This document shows, piece after piece, positions 1 to 11,800 of a stretch of DNA of 64,000 nt. How positions within the stretch are numbered: the stretch's first letter is position 1; each line of letters starts with the position of its first letter. Origin of the DNA: Trichobilharzia regenti (Eukaryota; Platyhelminthes; Trematoda; Strigeidida; Schistosomatidae); NCBI GenBank assembly GCA_944472135.2, contig OX235262.1, forward strand, positions 170,871,509 through 170,935,508, in the 5' to 3' direction. The position numbers and the translations under genes are program-made. Below the pieces are notes generated by a model. The model did no database searches and had not been told where the DNA came from. It was given only the letters and a program-made list of their open reading frames with translations.

Positions 1-872
1 ACATTTGATGTGTTGATTGTACATATGTTTGTGTTAAATAGTTGTGTGAGCTCCAATTATTGTAATTGTTGGTTAATCTTGTTTGTGTCCGGACATTCCA
101 CAACTTACAATCGTCAACGTGAGAAGGGTTGTAGGCGTACTGGTGTAATTCCTGCGATTCTTCAAAGGAATTCCATCGAGACACGGTCTGCGAGTTTTTG
201 TGTACAGTTTGTATATACGTGTGGTGTGTCCTATTAATTGGTGTTTTTGGATCCATTGTGTTTACTTGTTGTTTTCGTATCTTGTTGTTATTGCGTAATT
301 TTTTGAACATTTTCGTCGTGATTACTTCTGAAGTTGTTTTTAGTCTTCTACATCCGTGAATGAATTGATTGATGTTAAGGACAGCAGATGGGTCGTATAC
401 GCCGGGGAGGCTAGGCTATTGCTGAGAATGAAATGCACACGGAGATAATTGTTAGCTGTAGTCCCACACGTCGGGGAGAAAGAGTGTAAACGACTGAGGC
501 TCGCATGCGTCACCGTTACTAGAACTGAGGCAGAATGAGTGACAAGCGATTTCAGTGGTAATTGGTAGTGAGTAGATAAGAAGATGTGCATAGAGTATCG
601 TGAGGTGCTGCCATGATCACGTTGCATTCTGCAAGAGTCATTCTAGCAAGTGGCGATTGTGTTGTAAGATGTCAAGAGGAGGCCTCTGTCTGGAGGCGCA
701 GGTCGTCATCGATGTGTGAGTTTGTGCTGTGGGTATGCTTGTGGTGTGTTGGCTTTTCTGTTTGTTTTCCATTTCAGCTCTGTCCGTGTGACCCAGGTTC
801 CCGCAATGGCATCCAAGTCAACGTGTATTGGTCGTGAAGGAAAAAAGGGATGGATCCCATTTTGCCGGGGAG
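1..872. other. Unassigned sequence upstream of an LTR-like repeat
   Basis: No coding region is supported. Short open frames here show no recognisable motif. The last ~35 bases are purine-rich and end in GCCGGGGAG directly before a TGTCAATG repeat start at 873, as expected for a polypurine tract next to a 3' LTR, so this stretch may be internal sequence of an LTR element. That is inference. Confidence 0.35.
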
Positions 873-1185
873 TGTCAATGTAGTTGATGATTGAACGATC
901 AATTCATGGTTGTTTGCTCAAAACCAACTTCCCCAATTTTCGCGGAGGCATCAATACACCAGTCATCGTCTCATCGATCGCTGTTCAGAAAGAAGATCAA
1001 AAACTGTCAGAAACCTTAGTTATTATGCTGTTCATATGTTGGTGTTAGAATAAAGAATTCTCGAGTCGCCAATCGGTGTTCTGGTTTTTGGCGTCCATTA
1101 ATACTAAGCGTTTCTGAAAGGCTTCGAGGGACAGCGAGAGGCCTGGCGTAGGAAGAGCTGGGCATTAACGGCATTTGAGACGTGA
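873..1185 (+). repeat. LTR-like repeat, copy A
   Basis: The repeat starts TGTCAATG. It carries an AATAAA at about 1051 and is homologous to copy C at 3475-3826, while the sequences upstream of A and C are unrelated, so 873 is a true repeat boundary. TG start, length of 310-350 bp and an internal polyadenylation signal fit an LTR. The element family was not identified. Confidence 0.55.
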
Positions 1186-3474
1186 CCGAGAACCACTGTC
1201 TTCCAGGAGAATGAAAGATCTGTTATCTGGACAAAGGGATTACTAAGCGTAATATTTGCGAAACCCTTGGAGGTCTCATGTGCGGTCAAGAGTATGTAAC
1301 TTGGAAATTCGTCTGTTGTGTGTGGAAAATCCACAACTTGATCGTTCTCCACACTGTACAGTCTGGCAAAGTGTTTTCTGAACAGTTCACATATCCCTTC
1401 GGGACTCTCGTAAGCAATGTCGTCCAGGTATTTTATTTTCAGATACGCTTTTTTGAAGTCTGTTAATCTACTTTTTAAGAGTTTCTCTAATGCTCACTGG
1501 TTATGTGATGTCCAAATGGCTTATGTGGGTTCAGGCGGTTCCAGACTTAAATGTTGCAGTTCCAAGGTCTATAAGTAAATATCAGTCTATTCCACCAGTA
1601 TAATACTGATAGAGTTGTTCCAATCTTCCGCTGAAAAGCAAGCAGCTAGACCACAGCAGGAATTATAAACTCCAAAAAATATTGGACCAGTTTGAATATG
1701 CCACATTTGAATATTGACAATCATACAATATTAAAACGCGGAGTACTCTTGATCACCTTCTCGCTTCGTTATGGTAATCAAGTTTCCAAGCCTATTGTGT
1801 AAGCCTTCTCGAATTTGCTAGTTCCTGGCCAGGGAATAGTTGGCTGGGATATTATCAAGCATTCATTATCGCCAGCATTTGTATTTATACTTGGCGACGC
1901 CGTAACACAGTAAGATTCCTATGCGGCCATATAGTCTCCAGTGTTCCCTTGATCTCTTATTTAGGTGAAGCCTACACTCTCCTCCATAGATAATTTGGAA
2001 ATGATGGAGCTTTAGAAAATTCCCTATGAATCAAATGACTGTCTTTTCTATAAATTCTGATTGTGAGTATCTCCCTTAGGTGATTTTCTGTTGGGTGAAA
2101 TTGCCCATAATCCAGGCTTCCAAGTTCTTCTAGGGTTGACAGGGCTGCTAATATAGATTAAATATAGGTCAGGTGTCAATGGAGTTGAAGATTGAACGAT
2201 CAATTCTTGGTTGTTTGCTCAAAACCAACTTCCCCAATTTTCGCGGAGGCATCAATACACCAGTCATCGTCTCATCGATCGCTGTTCAGAAAGAAGATCA
2301 AAAACTGTCAGAAACCTTAGTTATTATGCTGTTCATATGTTGGTGTTAGAATAAAGAATTCTCGAGTCGCCAATCGGTGTTCTGGTTTTTGGCGTCCATT
2401 AATACTAAGCGTTTCTGAAAGGCTTCGAGGGACAGCGAGAGGCCTGGCGTAGGAAGAGCTGGGCATTAACGGCATTTGAGACGTGACCGAGAACCACTGT
2501 CTTCCAGGAGAATGAAAGATCTGTTATCTGGACAAAGGGATTACTAAGCGTAATATTTGCGAAACCCTTGGAGGTCTCATGTGCGGTCAAGAGTATGTAA
2601 CTTGGAAATTCGTCTGTTGTGTGTGGAAAATCCACAACTTGATCGTTCTCCACACTGTACAGTCTGGCAAAGTGTTTTCTGAACAGTTCACATATCCCTT
2701 CGGGACTCTCGTAAGCAATGTCGTCCAGGTATTTTATTTTCAGATACGCTTTTTTGAAGTCTGTTAATCTACTTTTTAAGAGTTTCTCTAATGCTCACTG
2801 GTTATGTGATGTCCAAATGGCTTATGTGGGTTCAGGCGGTTCCAGACTTAAATGTTGCAGTTCCAAGGTCTATAAGTAAATATCAGTCTATTCCACCAGT
2901 ATAATACTGATAGAGTTGTTCCAATCTTCCGCTGAAAAGCAAGCAGCTAGACCACAGCAGGAATTATAAACTCCAAAAAATATTGGACCAGTTTGAATAT
3001 GCCACATTTGAATATTGACAATCATACAATATTAAAACGCGGAGTACTCTTGATCACCTTCTCGCTTCGTTATGGTAATCAAGTTTCCAAGCCTATTGTG
3101 TAAGCCTTCTCGAATTTGCTAGTTCCTGGCCAGGGAATAGTTGGCTGGGATATTATCAAGCATTCATTATCGCCAGCATTTGTATTTATACTTGGCGACG
3201 CCGTAACACAGTAAGATTCCTATGCGGCCATATAGTCTCCAGTGTTCCCTTGATCTCTTATTTAGGTGAAGCCTACACTCTCCTCCATAGATAATTTGGA
3301 AATGATGGAGCTTTAGAAAATTCCCTATGAATCAAATGACTGTCTTTTCTATAAATTCTGATTGTGAGTATCTCCCTTAGGTGATTTTCTGTTGGGTGAA
3401 ATTGCCCATAATCCAGGCTTCCAAGTTCTTCTAGGGTTGACAGGGCTGCTAATATAGATTAAATATAGGTCAGG
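873..3474. repeat. Tandem duplication, two units of 1301 bp
   Basis: Two head-to-tail units (about 873-2173 and 2174-3474) are essentially identical apart from a few bases in the first 35. Each carries the same minus-strand open frame (1104-1352 and 2405-2653); read further upstream from about 1466, this frame resembles the linker between endonuclease and reverse transcriptase of LINEs, but it is too short to assign. The second unit is a chimera: its first ~35 bases match copy C and the rest matches copy A, as unequal crossing-over between A and C would produce. Confidence 0.85.
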
Positions 3475-3826
3475 TGTCAATGGAGTTGAAGATTGAACGA
3501 TCAATTCTTGGTTGTTTGCTCAAAATTAACTTCCCCAATTTTCGCGGAGGCATTTATACGACAGTCATCGTCTCATCGGTCGCTGTTCAGAAAGAAGAGT
3601 AAAACATCGTCAGAAGTAATACTATGATTTATTATTGTAATATTTGTTCACAGACCTTAGTTCAGTTATTAATTTTATATGTTGGTGTAACAATAAAGAA
3701 ATCTCAAGCGGCCAATCGGTGTTTTGGTTTTTTCGTCCGTTATAACTAAGCGTTTCTGAAAACTTCAAGGAACAGCGTGGGCCCGAGCGTAGCAAGAGCT
3801 GGGCATTAACGGTTTATGAGACGTGA
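3475..3826 (+). repeat. LTR-like repeat, copy C (diverged)
   Basis: This is a diverged copy of the repeat at 873-1185, with substitutions throughout and an insertion of about 35 bp after 3610. Homology stops near 3826. It keeps an AATAAA near 3693. It shares the diagnostic bases of its first 35 nt with the start of the second tandem unit (2174). Confidence 0.55.
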
Positions 3827-5700
3827 TTGACATCAGGCGTAGAGAAATGTCACTAGAGGAATGTTGAATATCAGGTCAGAGGAACGAGTATATCGTGTTT
3901 TGCGAGAGACTTTCGTTAATAAAAGGATTTCAACTTCGTGGTGACGGGCAGCTGTTGACTATGTTAGTTCGTAGTTGCAGTAAGCCCACTGGATGAATGG
4001 TGTATGCATTAAATTGGTTTAGAGCCGTAAAGTGGTCCACAGCTAGGATAGACACACGTATTGTAGATTGTGTGGAGTCAATAGGGGCTTCTGTAATGAC
4101 AGATTGTGGACTAGCGGCTGCTTTACAAGTGCATCTGTTGCATGATTTACAAGAAATTTTATCTGTATTTGGCTTAACAGACTACATCATCAGGTTAAAA
4201 ACCGTTTGGTAAGAAGATGTCTAAGTTGGGCTGCCACTCCAGAATCATCATTAAAGTGACTGCTGCAGAATTTCATAAATTTAATTGTTGGCTGAAGTAG
4301 GACCTAGTAGTTTTCGTTCGGATTAAAACTAGTAGAAATGTGAACATATCCTGAATTAGCACAGAACGCTAATCGGCCTAGGTAACTTTTCGATTAATAC
4401 GTTTGTAGAGAAACAGAAGGATAGGTCATTTTATTAGCCAGTTTTGAATTTAAAGGTTGGGACATTTAAGCTTTCAGTCGAATAATAATAATAATGCTGT
4501 AGGCACATACTTTCGACTTCGCTGACATGATTGTGAAAGTGAAATGCGGATATAATTGAGGCTACTGGTCCATGACAAGTCCGTTAGCATAGAAGAGAGA
4601 AAAGAGTCCCCGTGGTGATTAAGTATTTGCTCTTTCGTCTGTTGTGATAAGAAATGAAACTAATTTATTCTAGGATTGCCTTTAAGACCAGGCACTGTAT
4701 GATAGGCATTTAGAGCTTAAATTCAGCTTCCACACAGGTTGTTCCATCGCCAACTAATATGACTACTAGGACTACTGTATATGAGGCTTACTGTTTCACA
4801 GTACAGTAGAGATTGGTTTAAAATGAACAAAGTTTATTCCAAGCAAAACTTAGTTAATTTCTTCCACAAAAATCGTACTACATAGTTGGTGTTTTCTGGA
4901 AGTATCTGTGATAAATATGGGGTTATCGTTACATATATCGCTTGAGGTCAAACATAGACAACTGGCTTCAACTAGCTGACCAATAACCTTATGTAGAAAA
5001 GCTCATTAGTAGCAAAAATGTCTCGCAGATGAAATAAGTATGTTATATGCTGCAGTGGCGAAATTTAACTTCAAGATCCAAATTTCAGCCACGGATATGA
5101 AGGAGATTTTTACGTATAAAATACATGTATTTATGAAAACAATGAACAAAAAGGTACGGGACTGTTGCAAACGATAACTTTCATCAACGTGACAAAAATA
5201 CTTCTTAATTTACACTCGAACGTCAAGAGTGTAATTAAATCACACGTTGTACAGGCATTCATCTGGCTCTTCTAACACTTGCCGTGACCATAAGCTTTCA
5301 TCAACCAAACCCTAACGCAAAACTATCCCTGAACTGACCCGAACTCGAACCAGCTACAATATTTCCCCTATTAGGTTTACCAAACACTAATTTGTCCTTG
5401 ACCTAAACCTTAACTTAATCTTTCCTAAGCTTAACCTAAATCTTATTTTATATCATAGTATGTCTTTTGGTATATTTTATTCATAATTATGGTGCTATTC
5501 GCCTTGTTTTACGTGAATTCGCTTCGAAATTTCAAAGATCCAGTCGGTTGTCGTAGGTTATGTCAACGAAACTTTGACTGTGGTATTTGTTCTACTCTTC
5601 ACTGATACCATGCATCATACATAATACCAGATATGTTCTTAGATCTCAAAAATGAATGAGGGGGAAATTATAAAATCCAACTCATTGATTTAACTGTTCA
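3827..5700. other. Upstream intergenic region, no gene seen
   Basis: I found no supported gene. A 71-codon open frame at 3997-4212 resembles nothing I recognise. Around 5290-5460 there are scattered CCCTAA/CTTAAC-like words that could be a very degenerate telomere-type repeat, but the match is weak. This region would hold the distal promoter of DNAAF4. Confidence 0.4.
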
Positions 5701-5709
5701 GGAATTTTA

Positions 5710-5723
5710 ATCCCCATGGCAAC
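5710..5723. promoter_or_regulatory. RFX X-box-like site upstream of DNAAF4
   Basis: The bases ATCCCCATGGCAAC match 11 of 14 positions of the palindromic RFX X-box GTTGCCATGGCAAC, with a perfect right half-site. The site ends 20 bp before the DNAAF4 start codon. RFX factors drive ciliary genes through promoter X-boxes, and human DYX1C1 is a reported RFX target, so position and gene identity support each other. Binding is inferred. Confidence 0.6.
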
Positions 5724-5743
5724 GTGTACGCGCAGTAATCAAA

Positions 5744-5866
5744 ATGTTGATTCCTATAACAGATTTTCGATGGTGTGAAACTCTTTGTGATTTAGAATTG
5801 ATTGTGCCACTCCGCACCACCAATGTATCAAATGCGGATACGTTTGTCACGAGCAAATACATAAAG
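5744..5866 (+). CDS. DNAAF4: DNAAF4 exon 1 (start codon, CS domain)
   Basis: The exon starts at the ATG of [14 protein letters not shown] and encodes 41 residues that align with the N-terminus of DYX1C1, ending in SKYIK. It ends in phase 0 at AAG|gcaagt, a non-canonical GC donor with an otherwise perfect consensus. The exon 2 residues continue the family alignment without a gap, which supports this donor over any nearby GT. Confidence 0.88.
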
Positions 5867-8800
5867 GCAAGTTGCTTCTCACACCACTTTAACTGTCAAA
5901 TATTTGACCTACCTCAATATATGATCTTAGGGATGTTTTTGAAATATTTCGCAGAAATTCGAGGCATTTAGAGTAGCTTGTGGAATTTTCTGCGCATCTT
6001 ACGGAATTTCGTGTTTTCACAGAAAAGGCTGCAGCCTTTTCCCAAATAAAATTTTTAGGTAATGTGTAGGCTTAATTCAGAGTTTGTAGGGATTTCAGGA
6101 TACTACATCTCGAATTAGCAGAAGTCGGAATTCATGGACGTTTAATGGTCAAATTAATTAAGCGTCCATGAACTGCAGTGCTGTTTTTAAGAACGACCTG
6201 CGTTATTTCAGTTCATACTGGATTCATTTTAGGGTGATAGAATATTCATTTACCATAAAAAGACAGGCTAAAATTAATTATAAATTTTTTTGAAGCTTGA
6301 GTCGGATGGGGTTCCAGTGCTCAATGGTCTACGAGCTCGCCTTGTAAACAGAAGGTCCTGAGTTCGGATCCCCGTGAGTGAGCACTGAGGAAGAGTCCCA
6401 AACCAAGGCAAAACAACCGTCCAGTACTTCCAGGTTTTTCACTGTTTCTGCAACCGATGTCACTTCATGATGAAATCCTGAAACCAATCGAATCCTCGTA
6501 AACCAACACTAGAATATCTATCTAAATGTCTGGTTAGAAGTTACTGAAACCTATTTTGTACATGCTAAAAAAATTAGGTATTAAAGTGTGTACTATCTTA
6601 TGTTCCTTTATACCTTCTGCTGTTGATGGCCAGTAACGACTAATCAAAACTAGTAGGCGTTCAGCATAATAAACTAATTGAGCAGGCCCCATTTAGCGCT
6701 AAAAAAAGTTCTAGCACCTTGAAAGATACTTACAGATGTTCAAAATGTTTTATCGATTTATTTAGATTTCCTTCAACAATTTCACCAACTATGCAATTAA
6801 ACTTTTGATAAACTCCGTCATCTAAAATGTGTAATCTGAATGTTTTTGAATAGGACTAACCATAAATGTATCATACGCATATACAGCCTTCTAGTTGTGT
6901 CTGCAGAAATTTAGATAGAAAAGGCACTTCAGTAACAGGGGCGTTGGGAGGGAATCTTTACATGAGGACCACACTGGGGCTAAGTAACTCTCTATATTTT
7001 CGTTTTAGCAGTAAAAGGATGATTTTCTTCCTTCCTATTTTTGAGATATACCTTTTGGCATCTGCCAACTGGTTTCCGACGGTCTAGACTAGTAAACGAT
7101 GCAAGTAAGGTCTACATGGCACCGTATTAGTTTATGTATCCCTGACTATATTACAACACTGTGTATTTTGGCCAGGTATGCTAGGAGGTTGGTATTAAAG
7201 TAAAGCCTTATCTTGCTGAGAATGCTCCAAATGATGAAATGATATATTTCCAAGGAAATATTTAAAAACCAAATAGTTTTCCAGTAAATGGTTACTATCA
7301 GTATTTGACTATCTCCATTTCATTTATACCTTAGCTCTAAAGTCGATAAGGAATAAAATGCACACGTATACCTCATGCATTATTTTGCCTTTTTAATTTA
7401 TTGTAATGAAATTCCTCGCTTCTTTACGCCAACAAGAGGTTTTCCTTTGAATGCTTCTCACAATATAGATATTTTTGTAATTAGAGGTCTTAGGTAACAG
7501 TCCAATATTACCAACCAATTTTGATGGACAGCGTATATTTCAAACTTTTACGATAATTTAATGTGAAGAAAGGAGAAAAAGTGACTCTCACATTTTTCGA
7601 TTCCGTTTTAACTGTTCGCTTAATAAAACATTCAATGGTACACAAATATTTATTTAGCGACATTTAGATCATTATGTGGTCTTTGTTGTAGTGTCGAATT
7701 ATAAGGACCGTACAGCTAGGCAACCTACTCAACGTATTTTACAATAATACTCTTTGTGGCTATTAAAGAGGAAGATCGAATTCAAACTTAATTTATATTT
7801 TTTGTTAAAGGTGACCACTTAAAAAGCAGAAGACAAGTATTTAAGCCAAATTGTCTTATCTAGCTAAGTACTTTAAGTCGCGTTTGTACTTATTTCCTTT
7901 GCATAGCTAGTGTTAGAGATGATGTTCATTGTTAATACAGTCTGAAAAAGGGGTTTCAGCACTTAGCGAGTCAAATAAGTAAAACATTTTAGTTGTGTTA
8001 GAATCAAAGTCCGAACATACAGATTTAACTGAGATTGCTTCCTAATTATGCAGTTGTTTCTATCAGCTATTTTTCATTGTTTAGTTGAATTCAGTGAGGT
8101 AATCTAAATTCAAAAGCACCGTCTAAGCTTTTGTGCTTTGATATGATATTTTGCCCAAGTAGACCTTATTTTCTTCTAGTGAAATTCTCTTTAGCTAATA
8201 TATGTTTGTCCGATCCTCACAAATAAAACTTACGAAGCTTGGACGAGACGTGATGTTAACGTGTACGCTTTTGTTTTACAAACGTGACGGAATACGAACT
8301 GGCTTTAGACAATAAGTAACTTTTGGGAATTTGCATTTACTGTTTATTGACTGGATTTTGTACGAGTCAGTAATTAGCAGCAGGTTTGATGTGCAACCGT
8401 ATTATTATCATCATTATTATTCCCCTGGTTCATGAGTGAAGCATAGGTCTTTAACAGACCATCTCCATTTTATCCTGTTCCCTACAGTCCTCTTTAGCTA
8501 GCTCCACAATTTCCCATAGGCTCTTATCACTTCCATGTCACCCTGGGATGCCTGACTCGTCATCTCCCATTCGAGTTTCACTCCAGCGATGACCCGGATT
8601 GCGCGCGATGTTACCCAAGTTAATCCTCAAACATCGCCGAAGCTTTGACACTAACAGTTAGCAATTCAAAAGAGGCCAAACATATCGGTCCAATCAGTCA
8701 GCGGAAAAATCAAAGTTGAATTAAAAACAGATAAAGATTGGATCGTAGTTTATAAATGTTTCATAGAGAAAATTAATTAGTGCAGCCAAACCACTGTGTA

Positions 8801-11800
8801 GTAAACTAAGATCATATTTGTAAATATCACATTAAAAAAGTTTATTATGAAAAGTCCTCGTAATTTTGGATCAAAGGAGCTAATCATTTTATTATCAGAT
8901 AACAATTATTATTGTCTCCTTTAGTTCCTAGAGGAACATGGGACTTCAGCCGTACGTCTCCACTGCGTTCGGTTCTCTGCCAACGTTTTAACCTCGCTCC
9001 ACATCTGCCTACATGCTTTCATCACCTCTTCACATGACCTCCTCCATGTCACCTTCCCACTGACGACCAACTCGCCACTTCCAATTCGGGTTCCACTTAA
9101 GTGATAGTCTGGCGTGAGATGTCACTTGATGGTTTTTTCAGAGTATGGCCAATCCACCTAACTCCATTTCTTCCTGCATATTTGTTGCACAATCGGTTCC
9201 TGCTGGGTTAGTTTGCTCGTTGCCAGAGATCCCTCCCTGTTACTGATCTTTTCTGGCCGACCATCTGATCTTGAGAGAAGTATTGAGCGAAGACAGTTGT
9301 TGATGACGGTCTGTAGTTTGTTCGAAGTGCTCTTCATGACGCTCCAAGTCTCTGATCTGTATACCAGCACTGACTTCATATTAAGGTTGAAAATCGGGAT
9401 CTTATTTTTCATCCTGAGTGCTGTTGATCTCCACGCAGACTTGAGAGTAATGAAAGCTTGTCTTGCTTTACCAATCCTCGCTTTCGTGATATCCCCATTA
9501 TTTTCCTCCGCTTGTAGTTGAAACGAGGCTTTCCAGGTACGTAGATGAGTGAAGGAGTTTGCTTCTTTCAAATTTCTCCCATTTATGCTGGCTGATTGTT
9601 GTCTGTTGTTGTTGCTGTGGCTGTTGTTGTTGGTGGGCAGGAATCTTCATCTCTTTTTTCTCTGTGTTCACCTGGAGGATGTCCTATCTTTCCTGGATGC
9701 TTCTTCTGCTGATTTGTTGCTTTTCATTTGCATATCTTTCAGTTTGTGGGAAATCAGGCATATTTCATCGGTGAAATCCACATCCTCGAAGTTTTTTTGT
9801 ATAAACCAGAGACTAGTTCTCCTTATTAGTTAGACACATCTTTGTTGATAGGCACTTGACTTCGTGCAATAAGTTTGCTAGAGGGATTTTGTCTGACTTG
9901 GAGCATCCACTTTACCCTCAGCTTTCACCTTGCACCTCCTCAGGTAGAACAAGAAGTAACTTCAGAAAACTGTATGCTCGCACGTCTTAGTATGGAAATT
10001 CTATGATACCATACTTGGGACGTATTTTATGTGATGAAAATAGCGTCAGGCAAGAACTAACTAACCTTTTTTCATCTAGTAAATAAACAATTTCGTCCAT
10101 CCATCCTTATGTACCTTCAATTTTTACTTTTATTATTTCTGTTATATTTATGGTCCTGTTACTTCTTTGTTTTACTCTCATAATTGCAACCAGTTCATGC
10201 TCGTCCTCGTAGATTACCCCAGGACAAATTAGCAACAGCCAAGGCAGAATTTGAACACATGATGCAGCTCGGCATCATCAGACCCTCTAATAGTCCTTGG
10301 TCTTCGCCCTTACACATGGTGCCTAAAGCTGGTGATGATTGGAGGCCATGTGGGGATTACCGACATTTAAAAAATGCCACAGTTCCCGACCGTTACGCGA
10401 TTCCCCATCTTCATGATTTCTCCCTGACATTACATGGAAAAACCATTTTTTCTAAAGTAGACTTGGTCAGGGCCTATCACCAAATACCAGTTGCCCAAGA
10501 GGATATCGATAAAACGGCCATCATCACACCTTTCGGTTTGTTTGAATTTCTCCGGATGCCATTTGGTCTAAAGAACGCCGCACAATCCTTCCAACGTTTC
10601 ATGGATCAGGTCACACAAGGTTTGGATTTTGTATTTGTATACATCGATGACATTTTGATTGCTAGCTCGTCGCCTGAAGAACATACTGATCACCTCACCA
10701 TCTTATTTCAGCGACTTGGGCAATATAGAGTCGTCATTAACCCCAAAAAGTTCATATTCGGTGTTTCCTCTATACAGTTTCTGGGACACCACATAACCGC
10801 GAATGGTATCAGGAAAAGATAGAGTCCATCAAAAATTTCCCCGAACCAGATTCACTCAAGAAGGTCAGACGTCTTTTGGGGATGTTTAATTTCTATCGGC
10901 GTTTCATTCCTTCGTGTGCCTCCATCGTCCAGCCGTTAACCGACCTCCTTAAAAATGATCCTAAAAAGTTTCAGTGGTCAGCCCAAGCACACGAATCTTT
11001 TTGCAACGTAAAAGACGCCTTATCCAAAGTCACTATGCTATCCCATATCAACCCCGAAGCATCGCTTATTTTGTGCACAGATGCCTCCCAAGTAGCTGTG
11101 GGGGCAGTATTACAACAGAAGATGAAGGATGAAGTCACCCCACTTGCATTCTTTTCTAAGAAGTTGGAACCGGCTCAGACACGTTACAGCACTTTTGGGA
11201 GAGAATTGTTGGCCATATATCTTGCAGTCAAGCATTTCAGTTACTTACTACAGGGACGGCATTTCACTATTTTTACTGACCATAAGCCCCTGTGTTATGC
11301 TTTCACTACTACACTCGATAAACACTCCCCTAGAGAAGCCAGACAGTTGGACTATACCTCCCAATTTTCAACCGACATTCAGTACATCAAAAGGGATGCG
11401 AACATGGTAGCTGATTCTCTTTCAAGAAGTAACATAAACCAGCTTCAAACTTCGGTAGACATCAGTCTTGACCGTATGGCTCAATTACAAAGAGATGACG
11501 TTGAACTCCAAACCTGCCGCAGAAACTCTTCCTTAGAGCTCAAAGACGTGCCTGAAGTTTTGTCCTTCATATAGAAAAGACGACTTGTTTGCTTGCCAGT
11601 AACAGCTGTCGCCATCACTGTCTGGCTGAGACCTTTCCCTGAGCCTGCTTGACTTCTTTAAAGCTGCACGGTTTTACACATTTCAGGGCATGACATCCAA
11701 ACTTCCAGTGATACCAGCATATATTACTGTCCCGAGAAGACGTGTGAAAACGCTGTCGTGAGAGAGATCGTCGTCGTGATGGTGACCTTCTTTGTGAGCT

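Noticed and set aside
1104..2653. Two identical 82-codon minus-strand frames as duplicated genes
   Set aside because: They are parts of the 1301-bp tandem repeat and at best a LINE linker remnant.
3997..4212. 71-codon frame as an upstream DNAAF4 or separate exon
   Set aside because: No similarity to the DYX1C1 N-terminus; exon 1 at 5744 already supplies the start codon.
5290..5460. CCCTAA-like words as an interstitial telomere array
   Set aside because: Too irregular compared with the clear array at 56848-56995.
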